Positions 44,201-54,881 are shown, numbered from the stretch's first letter. The stretch is 64,000 nucleotides of DNA from Flammula alnicola (GCA_015499995.1 JADNRV010000067.1:1-64000); one strand, 5' to 3'. The notes: a model not told the origin generated them from the sequence alone. Program-made: numbers and translations.

Positions 44201-44311
44201 TGCAAAACGCATATCTGCTGGGTGTGCTTGCAGACATTCCCGAACGGGGAGGGCATATACGGACATATGCGCAGCGAGCATGGCGATTTCGGGCTGGGAC
44301 CTATTATTTGA
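41275..44311 (+). CDS. CCCH - RRM - RBR E3 ubiquitin ligase
   Basis: ATG at 41275. Exon 1 is 41275-42069, a phase-0 intron follows at 42070-42121, and exon 2 ends at TGA 44309-44311, giving about 994 residues. Order: a disordered N-terminus; a C-x7-C-x5-C-x3-H zinc finger (KRCRNWLRNQCSLGYACNYI, about residue 240); an RRM at about 320-395 (PWLYVSGLPRDIGDAKLNRM); a second RRM-like region at about 475-575; then RING1 (ECPVCFSEASSPVQLFCGHS, about 787), IBR, and RING2 (CPGCKIAIEKDEGCNHMMC, about 930). RBR ligases pass ubiquitin through a RING2 cysteine, here most likely the one in GCNHM. The RNA-binding parts suggest targeting to RNA or RNP. All zinc ligands appear present and the frame is intact. 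This is the best-preserved gene in the window. Confidence 0.92.
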
Positions 44312-44719
44312 GCTTGAAACCTAATTGCAAAACGCAAAGAATTTGGGAATTGGAAGTTACGGGACGATTACGGCGTAATTTCACGAATGCACTCCCAAAA
44401 CGATAGACCAGTTTCAATCATTGTTGATGTTCAGCAGGATTTGGCCCTTTCGGATGGATGCATCTAGCTGTTCGCAGCCATTTGTTGGCCATAGGCGCAG
44501 TATACTAGTAGTCTCCCGTAGTCTTTTTTATTGTATTGATCGACGACTTACTTATCTGTACTTAGAGGCGCAGGCCAAATTGCTGGACATTATGTAACAA
44601 CTACCGTATTGTCGTTATCCAATACGCACCCGTTGGTCCTTTCCGTCTTGGCTCCTGACCCAGTGTGAACCACGGACTGCGGTCTTTCACTTGGATCCAT
44701 ATTGTCGACATCGCTGGGA

Positions 44720-45530
44720 CCTTCGTCCAGTCATGGACCTCAAATATTGCTGCGTATTCATGCTCAGATGCCGTTCACACTTTAACAGCAATACCAGTGT
44801 ATATCTTCTTCGTTCGTGTGCTACCAACTGAACTTGAGCTTACAATTGTACGTGCAGATATTCCGGCATATATATGCAAGAATCACTTGAGTTAGTTTGT
44901 CGCAAGCGAAAACTGGAGAATCCGAACAACTATGCCCTTTTGGTCCCGGACAGGAGCATCGTTATTCCTCTGGACCGAATGGTTGCGAGTCTGCAAGGAA
45001 AACGGGACCTGTCGCTTGTGAAACGAAGCGCAGATAATCTTAAAGAAGGTTGGAAAGACGACTGGATATCCCTTGCTGATCCCCTTGGTGCGCTGTCTTC
45101 CTTACGTCTGGAATTGTTAATAGCCGCTCTAGCATCCATATTCAAGCGAATGTCTGAAACTCCCGAGCAGCAGTCATCCTCAGCATTGGACTTCACGGCG
45201 GCCTACAAGGTGCAAAAGTTTCCAGAAATTCCGTTGTCGTTTATCGGCATTAATTTTTTCTTCGGTTCAGAAATATACGATATATGGCAAGATCCCTATC
45301 TTCAGATTAATCCTCAGTCGTGGTCCTGCAAATAAACGCTACGACTTCGAGGCTGAGAGTCCGAGACTTGCAGGTACATTGTTGGTCTATTGGAGGTGCT
45401 TCTACGATGCAATCTGTGCTACTGAACCATCGTTGTAGCTGAGATCGTGCAGAATATTAAGAACCTCAAGGCTGCTCTGGAGCGCTCTGGGACACAAATC
45501 GCGAAGGAGTCGGCAGATTGTGTTATAAGA
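44720..45530 (+). pseudogene. SIN1/Avo1 (TORC2 subunit) C-terminal fragment
   Basis: The readings ELTIVRADIPAYM, then LELVCRKRKLENPNNYALLV and IPLDRMVASLQGKRDLSLVK, correspond to the Ras-binding-like domain of SIN1. ASIFKRMSETPEQQSSSALD, FTAAYK and, in another frame, KYTIYGKIP correspond to the start of its PH domain. NKRYDFEAESPRLA, an intron at 45374-45438, then AEIVQNIKNLKAALERSGT correspond to the PH end. SIN1 is a core subunit of TOR complex 2. Frame changes near 44875 and 45210, a shortened PH domain and the lack of the N-terminal half make it a pseudogene. Confidence 0.78.
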
Positions 45531-45815
45531 TCTTTTTATGTTTGCATCTACTACTGTATACCTGTATTTAATTATGTATTGCAGTTCCCTCTCTGCATAT
45601 TTATCGTGTATTTGTGTATTGCATCATTCTACCTCTCTAAACAATTTTAGAACGATTTGCATGATGATCGAGCAATATACCCTGGTCAGAACCGAAATGA
45701 ATATCAATGATGATGTAGTACAGTGGTTGACAGAATGGCCGCGCTGGAAATGACGGGCGCTAAATATTATATATACTTTCTATTTGAAACAAGCAATGGT
45801 TTTATTGATTCTATA

Positions 45816-47440
45816 CTACTCCTGCATATCTAATTTACTAAGGAGGCCTAGGTGAGTTTGCCATCTTGTTGAGCGAAGTCTACAAACTTCCTCATATAAG
45901 GCAGGATCTTCTTCTATAAGGACTTTTTTTGTGCGATAACCATATTCTACATATCTAAATAAACCACCAGGGGCAAACTGTGTGAAGGGTACACGCCAGT
46001 CACCCTCAGCAACAGGAATGTTAGAGTGTGTAAATGTGGCAGAAGAAATAAGAATAAGGGAGCCTGGAGGAAATTCAATAACTAGCTTGAGTTCCCAGAT
46101 TATAAAGTGGCCGCCTTTCTTGGGATCAAAGGAACCACCAGCTTGAATGGTACACCATGCAATTGGCAAGTCCATAATATCACGGTGCTTGAAGGTCCAT
46201 ACGTCAGGGCCAAAGTTGAAAGCCGCGCAGAAATAGACACTATTAGGGAAGTTGCGTCTGAGATGTGGCATTTTGTTGTAAAGGGGATCCAAAGTTTCCT
46301 TGCAGTATTTGTAGACATCAGGGGCCCACAATGCAAGGGAAGCTAAAGGTGTTGATTAATAAGGAATAGATCAAGAAAATAGAAACCAAGCCTATCACTG
46401 GCATGAGTAGCAAGACAGCTAATATCTTTATTGGCAACTAATCGTTAGGCCATTTCTGTGTTCTGATGGTTATTCAGATTAACGGGCTTCAACGTTCCTT
46501 TTCCGTGCATAACACCAATATTCATGGCAGGAGTGGCACTACGGTGGTGCTGAACCTCATCAGGGCGGAAAGTACCCTTGCGGCCTTCCTCTAGAATCGT
46601 TGAGAAGGCACGCTCAGCTGCTCGATCATATTCTGGATCGTCAGAGCGGCCGACTAGAACTCCAATGATCCGCCCATTCTTATCCACAATTGGCCTGTCG
46701 GTGCTGTAGAGGTGTCAGAAGGAGAATTGAATTATATGTATATTACGCACCGGCCGTCCCAGCCAATAACCTGAAACCCTCGAGCACTGAGCTGCTCGAC
46801 CGTGTACTTCACCTTGCGCCCCTCAAGATCACTGCGCTTTGCACAGTAAGCGCCAGAGGCGGCAGGCGCATCCGCAAACTCGAAAGTAGTCGAAATGGAC
46901 ACGGCGTTCTTGACGATTCTTTCTTTCACTTCTGCGCGAGCATACTGACCATTTATTGACTTCTCCTCTTTACGACGCCGTTTTCGCCGAGCATGAGAGC
47001 CCGAAATTGGCTGGCCATCCCTCTTGGTGTCTGAAGTAGAGACAGAGGTAGAGCTGGACGCAATCTGCACAGGCAAAGGTGTGACAGTAGGCAAGGAGTT
47101 GGCTTCAATGGGAGTAGATGGGCAGGTGGTAGGCTGTTCTTGATCAAAAGAGTCCAGGAGTATAGACTGCTCTGCTGTCGATGACTGCAAGAGAACGTCG
47201 AATTCAACATTGCACACAATAGGCTCGTAAGGAGAGAAGGTCCTTCCGGACCTTGTCTAAGAGAAAAGCTAAGCAAAGAAGAATGTTTTTTTTAGAGATA
47301 ACCGTATCACTTACAGAGTGTTCGAGAGGGCGGCGGTCCATCGATCTACAGAGAAAAGCATGTTAGCCACATGTTTGAGCAAGAACGACAACCCCGTCCC
47401 TGGCGTGAGTCGAAAGATTGTCGGAAAGGCAGACGAGCTG
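45816..47440 (-). pseudogene. TET/JBP-type 2OG-Fe(II) dioxygenase gene with one in-frame stop
   Basis: Minus strand. The N-terminal exon ends at 46751; introns are 46704-46750 and 46343-46386, and the last exon is 46342-45816. The C-terminal half reads FGPDVWTFKHRDIMDLPIAW (HRD iron ligands), PKKGGHFIIWELKLVIEFPP, SATFTHSN (distal His) and DWRVPFTQFAPGGLF (Arg for 2-oxoglutarate). This matches fungal TET/JBP relatives, which are expanded in mushroom fungi and linked in the literature to KDZ transposons. All ligands are present, but a TAA (plus-strand 46445-46447) interrupts exon 2 after NNHQNTEMA, where relatives have lysine. A single A-to-T change would explain it. Fragments of its 5' end (S module) are scattered over the window. 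Confidence 0.8.
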
Positions 47441-47479
47441 CATGAGTGGAGGAGAATGCTTACCTGCTTATGAGTCCGA

Positions 47480-48900
47480 GAAGAATGTCACGCCGACATT
47501 GGATGCAAACAATATTAGGAATCGCGGCAATGCGGCGAGTCACATGCCTACCACGGCTTCGGGAATCGGCTTAGTACTAGTAACTAGTACTAGTAGTATA
47601 AGTACATGCTCGCTCGCGACCGAACATCCATCGATGAATATTATCCAGGTTTGTTGGGCGTCTGGGACTTCGCACGGGAGGTCCGCCTGGCGTTGCTTGC
47701 CTCTCTGGACGCCGCCGTTGTCTTATCAGGACGAGGCTCGTCTCATCACCACCAAGGGTGTGCACAACGTCAAGGATCTCGGCGAGGAGCACCTTCAATG
47801 TCAAATGCAATCCTTGAGTGTTCATGTCCGAGGTCATGTTCAGCGTGCGAGGAGAGGCAGCAAGGGCATCAAGCGACACTCTTCTTCGTCATATGGAAAC
47901 ATCGGGGGGACACCATACGGATCGTGTACAGATTAGGACGGGGATGGTGGCGATAAAGGATGCTTACCACTGCACAACGCCGGCGGCGGCCACAGGCAAA
48001 TGGACAGACACACAGGGTGCGCGCGAGTACGAGAGGGGAACAGAAACGTAGCGCAAGACGTTTATCCACGTCAGAGAGCACCATCCGAGGTCGGGGAAAA
48101 GACGTACCAGCGGGCAAAGTACTTGATGCTCGGCTCGGCTTCGCAATCGACGAGGAAATAGACGTCGATGACTCCATGGTAGATGTTTGCAAAGTGGCTG
48201 GGTGGACGAGCAAGGCCGAGAAATTATCGACATGAACTCCAATGTAACGAGGCTCCTGGAAACCGCTCAAGCAATTACACAGATCGACCTCGGGGCGACG
48301 ACACATTTTGCTAGCAGGTTGTTGGTGTCATCATCGAATGGCTTCTAGATTTAAAACGATGCAGGCTTGGGACAGACCCGCTGGTGAGCAGGGAGGCGCT
48401 GGCGGCAGAGTTGCTGAGTCCGAGAAGGCGAGACTCGTTCACGAAATATTTGACACTGCCATGCGCATTGAATTTGGAGGACCGGAGAGGTCCCGAACCT
48501 GACGAGGATCGACACACTTCTCCTTTATCACACGCTTTCAAGGTTGAGTACTTTAAAGATCAGGAGCTAGATAAAAGAACATACTAGGTTCGGATCAAGC
48601 CCCTTGTCAGCTTCCGGTGTTTATTTGTATATAGTTGCTTTCAGCAAAACCTGACTGAAGAACTCTCTCAATCTCGCAAGGATGTACCCTTTCCGAGTCA
48701 TGCACCCAGCAATGGCCACACAGTGCCCACCACTCCAGAGAGTTACATGTCTCCGAGTGTTCCAATCTCAGTCGATAACCCTTCGCCTACTTCATTATCC
48801 TCACTCTCTGCACCGGTCCGACTCGGAGCAGGGAACAACGCCGCAGTGGGTGAAAGCTACCGCTATGTGGCTTGAAAAGTATGCTCAGGGTAACGGGTGT
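47480..48900. other. Possible decayed coding DNA, unidentified
   Basis: Minus-strand ORFs at 47577-47879 and 47869-48306 overlap in different frames (RTLNMTSDMNTQGLHLTLKV; GFQEPRYIGVHVDNFSALLV), and a plus-strand stretch near 48440-48585 reads PLSHAFKVEYFKDQELDKRT. I cannot assign any to a family and no consistent gene model links them. Confidence 0.3.
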
Positions 48901-48904
48901 CAAC

Positions 48905-49190
48905 CTTTCTGAGAACGTCGGATCGACTGGGAGCCAGGTGCGCAGACCTGGTGCGTGGACCACACCTCGCACCTATTACAAACAATTATCCCACCTCTGC
49001 ACTTTCTGCTCGTACCGTTATATGCTGCCGAGGCGGGCGGCGGTCACTGCGCTGGTATGTGCCACTATTTGGTAGTAACAGTCACCATCAACATGTCACC
49101 GCCTCTACTATGTGAGTGGCTCAGTCACTAAGCTCTGACAGTACCGTAGCCTTTGCATTGATTATTTTTATTCCAGGATTAATTGTCGCA
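48905..49190 (-). repeat. Inner inverted repeat, right copy
   Basis: Reverse complement of 38120-38405, with about 80% similarity by eye (for example TATGTGAGTGGCTCAGTCAC and TTCCAGGATTAATTGT). Confidence 0.8.
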
Positions 49191-49379
49191 CTACTCTACT
49201 TTTTGTGTGCACATACTAGAGGCTACAACTGGTTGAACTTACTAGCTTGATCTACTTGTGTAAAAAAAACAAGTATTATTGATTAGTTGTATCCAATTTA
49301 AATTTTCTGATTTGCGACTCGCGAGCGCATGGCGGTGCCACCACTAAGTGACGTGCGCGGTTGACCGCCCATAGTGCTG

Positions 49380-49830
49380 GGTATGTTACCTGCCCGGCAA
49401 ATTCCGAAACACCATTCCTCGACCACTGTCGTTGACCTCCTGGACGCAACTCTCAGGATTGAACTGCGAAATATTGCAGGCATGTAGGCAGATATATAGT
49501 AGTTAAAATTGTCTCTTTAGAATTATTTATAGAGGTCTTGAAATGGCGTGAAAAATCAGAATGTTACCTGCCACAGCTAATGTTACCTGCCAAATGTCAG
49601 ACATGGTATTAATTTTGCCTTCCTGGATGCAAATCTCATCCTCAAGGTTAGAAATTTTGCAGGCACATATAAATGCATGTAATAAAGAGAATTGTCTCTT
49701 TAGAATTTTTTTTTGTGATAGTTGAGCCTTGTGAAACATCGAAATGTTAGCTGCCACAGCCAACGTTACCTGCCATTACTAAATTTGGCACAATGTTACC
49801 TGCCACCCTCGCATTGCCAGTCGCTTCCTG
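49380..49830 (+). repeat. Degenerate tandem repeat, about 180-190 bp, with GTTACCTGCC motifs
   Basis: Two long units share AATTGTCTCTTTAGAATT, TTGCAGGCA(C/T) and the motif AATGTTACCTGCCACAGC. GTTACCTGCC or a close variant occurs at least six times between 49384 and 49805. No coding content. Confidence 0.75.
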
Positions 49831-50269
49831 CCCACAGTTTGCTGTCTTTTGGCCCCCAAATAATGTACATGAATGTATTTACATGCATTGAATATCCAGA
49901 ATTAATTGTAGAGTCTCAGGTGTCTTGATTAATATTGTAGATCAAATTTTAGGTGCTACCCGCAAAGAAGAGGCTGGTTTTTAGACTTGTGCGCGCAAAG
50001 CGCGCTGGAAAAAAACCGGGAAAATCGGAAAATTTCAGTAGAACTCCGTGTAGAACAAGGATATTGAATGAGAAAAAAAAAATTGGGATATGGGGATGAT
50101 TTCTTTGAAATCTCCTTTTTTCCGTCCCTTTTCCCTTCTTTTCTGCGCTTTTTCCTCTTTTGGATACCCAGTACTATGGGGGGAAAACCACTTGTGTTGA
50201 TTGGAAGGTTCTAAAGTTCTAGCAATTACGAAGCTCAGGCTTTTCATTCACGGGGTCATGTGAGAAGCT

Positions 50270-50410
50270 GCAAGGTGCACCCTGCAAGGTGCGAGGTGCT
50301 AAGTGCGAAGTGCGCGGGCCAGGTCTAGGTGCAAGGTTCATGGTGCGAGGACCTGGCCCGAGGTGTGCATGCACCTGTGACCCAGCGGATCCGACTTTCT
50401 GACCTTTCTT
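50270..50410 (-). repeat. Outer inverted repeat, right copy
   Basis: Reverse complement of 37545-37700. Recognisable by CGAGGACCTGGCCCGAGG and GTGACCCAGCGGATCCGAC. Confidence 0.75.
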
Positions 50411-52085
50411 TGCCGTGATTGTCACCACCATTCATGGCGGCAGTCACACCATGACGGTGCTTGGGCTCCAGGATTGTGGAGGAAGCGCGCTCCACAGCTG
50501 ATCTATGGACATCGTCATCAGGCTGGCAAACTGGAACGCCATTGACGTGAGTTTCTTTCTGAGACGAAAAGTTGTTGGAATACGGGAGGACGACCATTTC
50601 ATCGTAGGTGCTTGTGCGAGGGCAACTGAAGGAGATTGGGAGGAAGTAGGAAACTCCCGTAAAAGAAAAGAGGAATTCGAAAGGCGCTGGCGGAGTTTGC
50701 GCTGAGCTGGCTAACTGCTGCTGGAGGTAGATAACCGCAACTCAGTCCGCAGAGCAATCCTAAGGGACGCTGGGCGTGCTGAAGGTAGGAATTCAAATGG
50801 CGGAGGTTCAGACGAGGTTTACAGAGCTCCTGCTCGACACGCGCGCCAAGGTATCAATATACCCATGAAAGCCATGTCGACCAAGCGACGAGGGATTACC
50901 TACACCGTGCGAGCGACACATGCAGGCAATAGCGGAGTCCTCTGTCGCGGGTCAGACGTCCCATACAGTATTATGGATATCCTCAAATTTGGCAACACAC
51001 CCGACATTAAGGGGACCTGGTTTGTCGTTAGACGCCATCAACAAGCACATGTCCACGATTCGTATGCGAAATACCAGTATCTAAGTGGGATCGAGAGTTA
51101 GAAGAAGGCATTGAGGTGGTGCCCCTGTCGGCAATTGAAACCCACTTCGCCAAGCGTGTTGTGTCGGAGGGGCGAGAGACTGCTATCATCGCTTCCCTAT
51201 CTCGGGTACACCAGGTATGAATAGTAACCAGCTGCAGTCCTTTGAGAGTAGAGTAGGTGGCTTCCGAAAGAAGTGACATGCTGTTATCCAATATGACATA
51301 AAATCGTCGCGTCGAGATTTATTAGTCGTACCCAAAACGCAACCCGTCAGCTGACGTCAAGCCGTCTAAGCGTTGTAAATCATGCGTAAGTTCTCCGCCA
51401 GACTGCCCCCGCTTTTAGTCCACAAGCTGGAGGTAAAAAAGTGTAAGTGGTATGAAGAGTAAGACGATGTCCAGCTTACTTACTCTCGCTGATGTCCTCG
51501 ACACCCTGAGCTTTCACCCCGAGACGATTAAACTTCCAATGGCTCCGAAAGCCCTCAAGAGAGACCGGCTGAGATACTCTGAAAGTACAATGGAAGCTGT
51601 CTTCAGTCTCATTCTATCTATAAAAGAGAAAAAGGCATAAGCGATACGAATATCCACAGCAGGTCCAACTTACCTTACCAAAGTACCTCATACTCTGCGC
51701 TCCATGCTTCAATTTCGAATGACTCGAAAACTTCGCTTGCTCTTAAAAATTCAACCGTATGGATCCGAATCTCAAACGAGTCCGTCTGAGACACTCCTGA
51801 AGTCCATTGGAAGAGACGTTGAGGACGTAGCATTAAGAGTGACACTGACATCGACTTGCCCAGCGAGAGTCACACACTGTTATAAGTCCGAGTTTGTTTC
51901 CAAAGTTCCCAACCAAACAAATACTCACTGAACTTGAACCAGTGAGGACTCGCTAACTCACAGTCGCTGTGACTGACAACCTCATCCGATTCACACTACT
52001 TAGCAGGATTACTGGCGTTTGCAAGGGATAGTCCTTTGCAGCGCCTTGAGTCCAGTTGTTTTAGAAGGTAGTAGTTAGAAGCCGT
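50411..52085. other. No supported gene; one repeat echo
   Basis: Plus-strand ORFs at 50505-50705 and 50865-51101 are short and without domains, though the residues YTVRATHAGNSGVLCRGSD look protein-like. Positions 51770-51850 match 31540-31620. The GAGTTTGTTTCCAAAGTTCC block and part of a T unit follow at 51885-52060. Confidence 0.35.
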
Positions 52086-52087
52086 GC

Positions 52088-52500
52088 CCGTCGTTATTCA
52101 GCCCAGTAGTTGAGCCCAAGGAAAACTGCATCCCGTCGACCAAGGTGTTGTCGTTCTACCGCCAGGACGCTTTCTCCATCGAGGCGGCATACTCTATGCT
52201 CAGCCTGAGCTGTTTCCTGGCGCGATCAACCCCCGGATCGGAACCGCCGAGGAGGTAAATGGCGATGCTGCTGGTGTCAAACTAAAGACAAGGTTGAACC
52301 TTCATGGCATTTATGTCGTTCGAGCAAGCCTATGTTGGAAAGATCGAGGAGAAGCGACAAATTCATGATGGAGGTAAGTTTTCCTGCTTATTCATCTCAT
52401 CCCAGATATCGATACAATTTTGCCGAACAGGACCGCAAAAATGCTCTCGAGGAGTACCCCCTATTCTATGCGCGGCAAGGTAGAGGTTATACCCCCTACA
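52088..52500 (+). pseudogene. Hsp110 (Sse1/Hsp88-type) fragment, second copy
   Basis: The reading PVVEPKENCIPSTKVLSFYR and QDAFSIEAAY, then after a frame change AQPELFPGAINPRIGTAEEV and AAGVKLKTRLNLHGIYVV, is the beta-sandwich substrate-binding region of fungal Hsp110. Next come IEEKRQIHDGG, an intron at 52374-52430 and DRKNALEEY, the same exon junction seen at 17813-17995. The stretch between is shortened (ATGATGGAG against ATGATGGATACTGAG). Frame changes show it is dead. The retained intron points to DNA-level duplication. Confidence 0.78.
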
Positions 52501-52835
52501 GCGTGCGCGGTTATCCCATGATAAATTAACGTCCGTATAATCAGAGTTCGACACAAAAACAACCTACCTTCATGCTCTAGTTATGTGGATCCAAGCAGAA
52601 TGCAATACGCCGGCCAAAGGGCCTCGCTGACTGCGGGTCCATATTCATTCCGCACTCCGTCCATCCATTCTCGTGTACGATCCTGCCCTCAATAAGACCG
52701 TCACGGATGGCCTGCCTACGACGTACTCTATGTCTTCAACTTTCCGGTGAGAGCGACACGCTGACCGAGTCCAAAACGTCTGAGTTTGTTTCCAAAGTTC
52801 CTTACCAAACAAACGACTCGCCGATTCCACTAGCA
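52488..52835 (+). repeat. Repeat shared with 17996-18310
   Basis: Same order as at 17996: CTACAGCGTGCGCGGTTA, then GAATGCA(A/G)TACGCCGGCCAAAG, then GAGTTTGTTTCCAAAGTTCC, leading into T units. An extra segment with an open reading (VYDPALNKTVTDGLPTTYSM) lies at 52670-52750. Confidence 0.65.
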
Positions 52836-53135
52836 GGATTACTGGCGTTTGTAAGGGATAACCCCTTGCAGAGCCTTAAGTGCAGTTCAGCTAGAGGTTG
52901 ACATCCATCTACATGTAGTGTCAATCGTGTCCCTCCCTCCATCTTCTGGCAGGATTACTGGCGTTTGTAAGGGGATAGCCCTTTGCAGCGCCTTGAGTCC
53001 AGTTCAGCTAGGCGAGGTTGGCGTTCATCTACGTGTATTGTCAATTGTGTCTCTCCCTCCATCTTCTAGCAGGATTACTAGCGTTTGTAAGGGGATAGCC
53101 CGTTGCAGCGTCTTGCCTAGTAGGAGAGGTTGAGC
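52835..53135 (+). repeat. T tandem units, three copies
   Basis: Three consecutive units of about 118-120 bp (starting near 52838, 52955 and 53075), each with GATTACT(G/A)GCGTTTGTAAGG and CCATCTTCT(A/G)GCAGG. The longest T array in the window. Confidence 0.85.
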
Positions 53136-53136
53136 C

Positions 53137-53350
53137 AAACAGCGGGCAATCTTCGTCGCTTTCTTTCTCCCTCAGGCCTCAACCACGATCGCCCTCTGGA
53201 CTGCTCCGAGGATTATGAAGTGGATTTTTGTTGTCTATTTGCGAGCGAAGCGAGCATCCCTTCTCTAAGGGTGAATGGAACGGCGAGTCACTCTTCATTC
53301 GTGCTTCTGCATTGGGATAGCCCTCTGCAGCACCTTTATATCCTCCAACC
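53137..53350 (+). repeat. B module
   Basis: GAGCCAAACAGCGGGCAATC through ACCTTTATATCCTCCAACC, as at 3105 and 17020, here directly joined to the S module. Confidence 0.7.
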
Positions 53351-53655
53351 TTCCCCTCCACTCATGCAGCTCGTCTGCCTTTCCGATAATCTTTCAACTC
53401 ATGCCAGGGACGGGGTTGTCGTTCTTGCTCAAACATGTGGCTGACATGCTTTTCTCTACGGTAGATCGATGGACAGTCGCGCTCTCGAACGCTCTGTAAG
53501 TGATACACTTATCTCTAAAAAAATATTCTTCTTTGCTTACCTATTCTCTCCTCACGAGCCTATTGTGTGCAATGTTGAATTCGACGTTCTCTTGCAGTCG
53601 TCGACAGCAGAGCAGTCCGCACTCCTGGACTCTCTTGACCAAGAACAGCCTACTG
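53350..53655 (+). repeat. S module (TET/JBP 5' fragment) fused to a DIRS element
   Basis: Matches the TET/JBP 5' region up to the codons LDQEQPTAC at about 53655, where the sequence switches to reverse-transcriptase coding sequence in the same open frame. This copy extends further into the exon than those at 4190 and 23876. Confidence 0.75.
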
Positions 53656-54775
53656 CCTGCCGCATTACCCCAGTCCGACCAGACCAGCAGAATTACACCT
53701 GCGTGTACTGGGAAGGCCTGATATACGTCGACCGGGCGGCCTGCTTTGGACTGGCCTCCAGCGCGGGCGTCTTTGGTGCCATTGCCGATATGCTGATGGC
53801 CATTTACCGGCCATCGGGCTACCGCGCCATCACCAAGTGGGTGGACGACTTCTTTGTTGTCGCCTATCCATCAGACACCTGGACCAAGGAGGATTTCATT
53901 TTACTCACTGGCGAGCTGGGCGTCCCTTGGAGCCTCGAGAAGATGCGCCGGCTGGCTGTGTGGTGCAGCGCTTCACGGGTTCGACTGGGACCTGGACCGG
54001 CGCGTGGTCTCGCTTCCTGCGGAGAAGCTCGCAGCTACAGTGGCGCTCCTCAAGGAGTGGGCAGCCCGGAGAGGCCGCTTCCCTGCATGGGAAACTGGTA
54101 TACATCTCCTCCATCTTTCGCTGCATCCGCCCTTTCCTGCCCTCCGTCTCGTAATTTGCGTCCACTTCCCCCGCCCATCACTCCCACCGTGCCCAGCGCT
54201 CGCCGAACAGCGATCTGCTTGCCGACCTCTCCTGGATCTGCTTTATCCTCGAGTCTGCACCCAATTTTCTTCCGCTGCGCCCCTCAGACCCCATCGACCT
54301 CGACTGGTGGGGCGATGCGAGCTCCTCCTTTAGCATTGGCATTGTCATCCAAGGCCATTGCGCTGTGTTGAAGTATGCCCCGGGATTCGAGGTGGGCCCA
54401 CACCAGGCATTCGACATTGGCTGGGCGAAGGCCGTGGCAGTAGAGCTTGCCCTACGTGTGGCCTTCCACTACCGCATCATCGAGAGCGCCAATCATGCTG
54501 GCTCATCCTTTCTAGTCCGCTCAGACAACCAAGGAGTGGTTGCCAAAGGCAGGTCCAGGAGCAGAAATACCATCCGCATCTTGAAAGAGATATACAAGCT
54601 TCTGGCCAAGAACCAGCTTTCCCTTCACTCAGAGTACGTCGCGAGCCGCGACAACATCACCGACGCCTTATCCAGGGGCGACATCCCCGCCTTCCTCCAT
54701 GGCTTTCCCGACGCCACTGTCCAAGCACATATCCCATTACCACTGCATTTGGTGGGCAAGCTGGTATCATTGTGA
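53656..54775 (+). pseudogene. DIRS-type retroelement: reverse transcriptase and RNase H
   Basis: The RT part reads YVDRAACFGLASSAGVFGAI and ITKWVDDFFVV, the latter being the catalytic box (VDD). After frameshifts near 53950 and 54090 come FDWDLDRRVVSLPAEKLAAT and SLHGKLVYISSIFRCIRPFL, then a stop. RNase H follows: DWWGDASSSFSIGIV, then FDIGWAKAVAVELALRVAFH and LVRSDNQGVV, ending HSEYVASRDNITDALSRGDI and a stop at 54775. The order and motifs are those of agaricomycete DIRS elements. The 5' part (gag and RT fingers) is missing and several frameshifts are present, so it is dead. Confidence 0.82.
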
Positions 54776-54881
54776 GACCTGCGTTTGTTTCGCGGGTAGT
54801 ACCCAGCAACTCAGAGCTCTGAGTTTATCACATTGAGCACGTCTCTGGTCTACAGCCTCTCCCGAGTCCTCTCCGCCCCAA

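Noticed and set aside
46445..46447. Programmed readthrough or recoding at the TET/JBP stop codon
   Set aside because: It is TAA with no visible recoding element, and relatives have lysine there. A simple point mutation is more likely.
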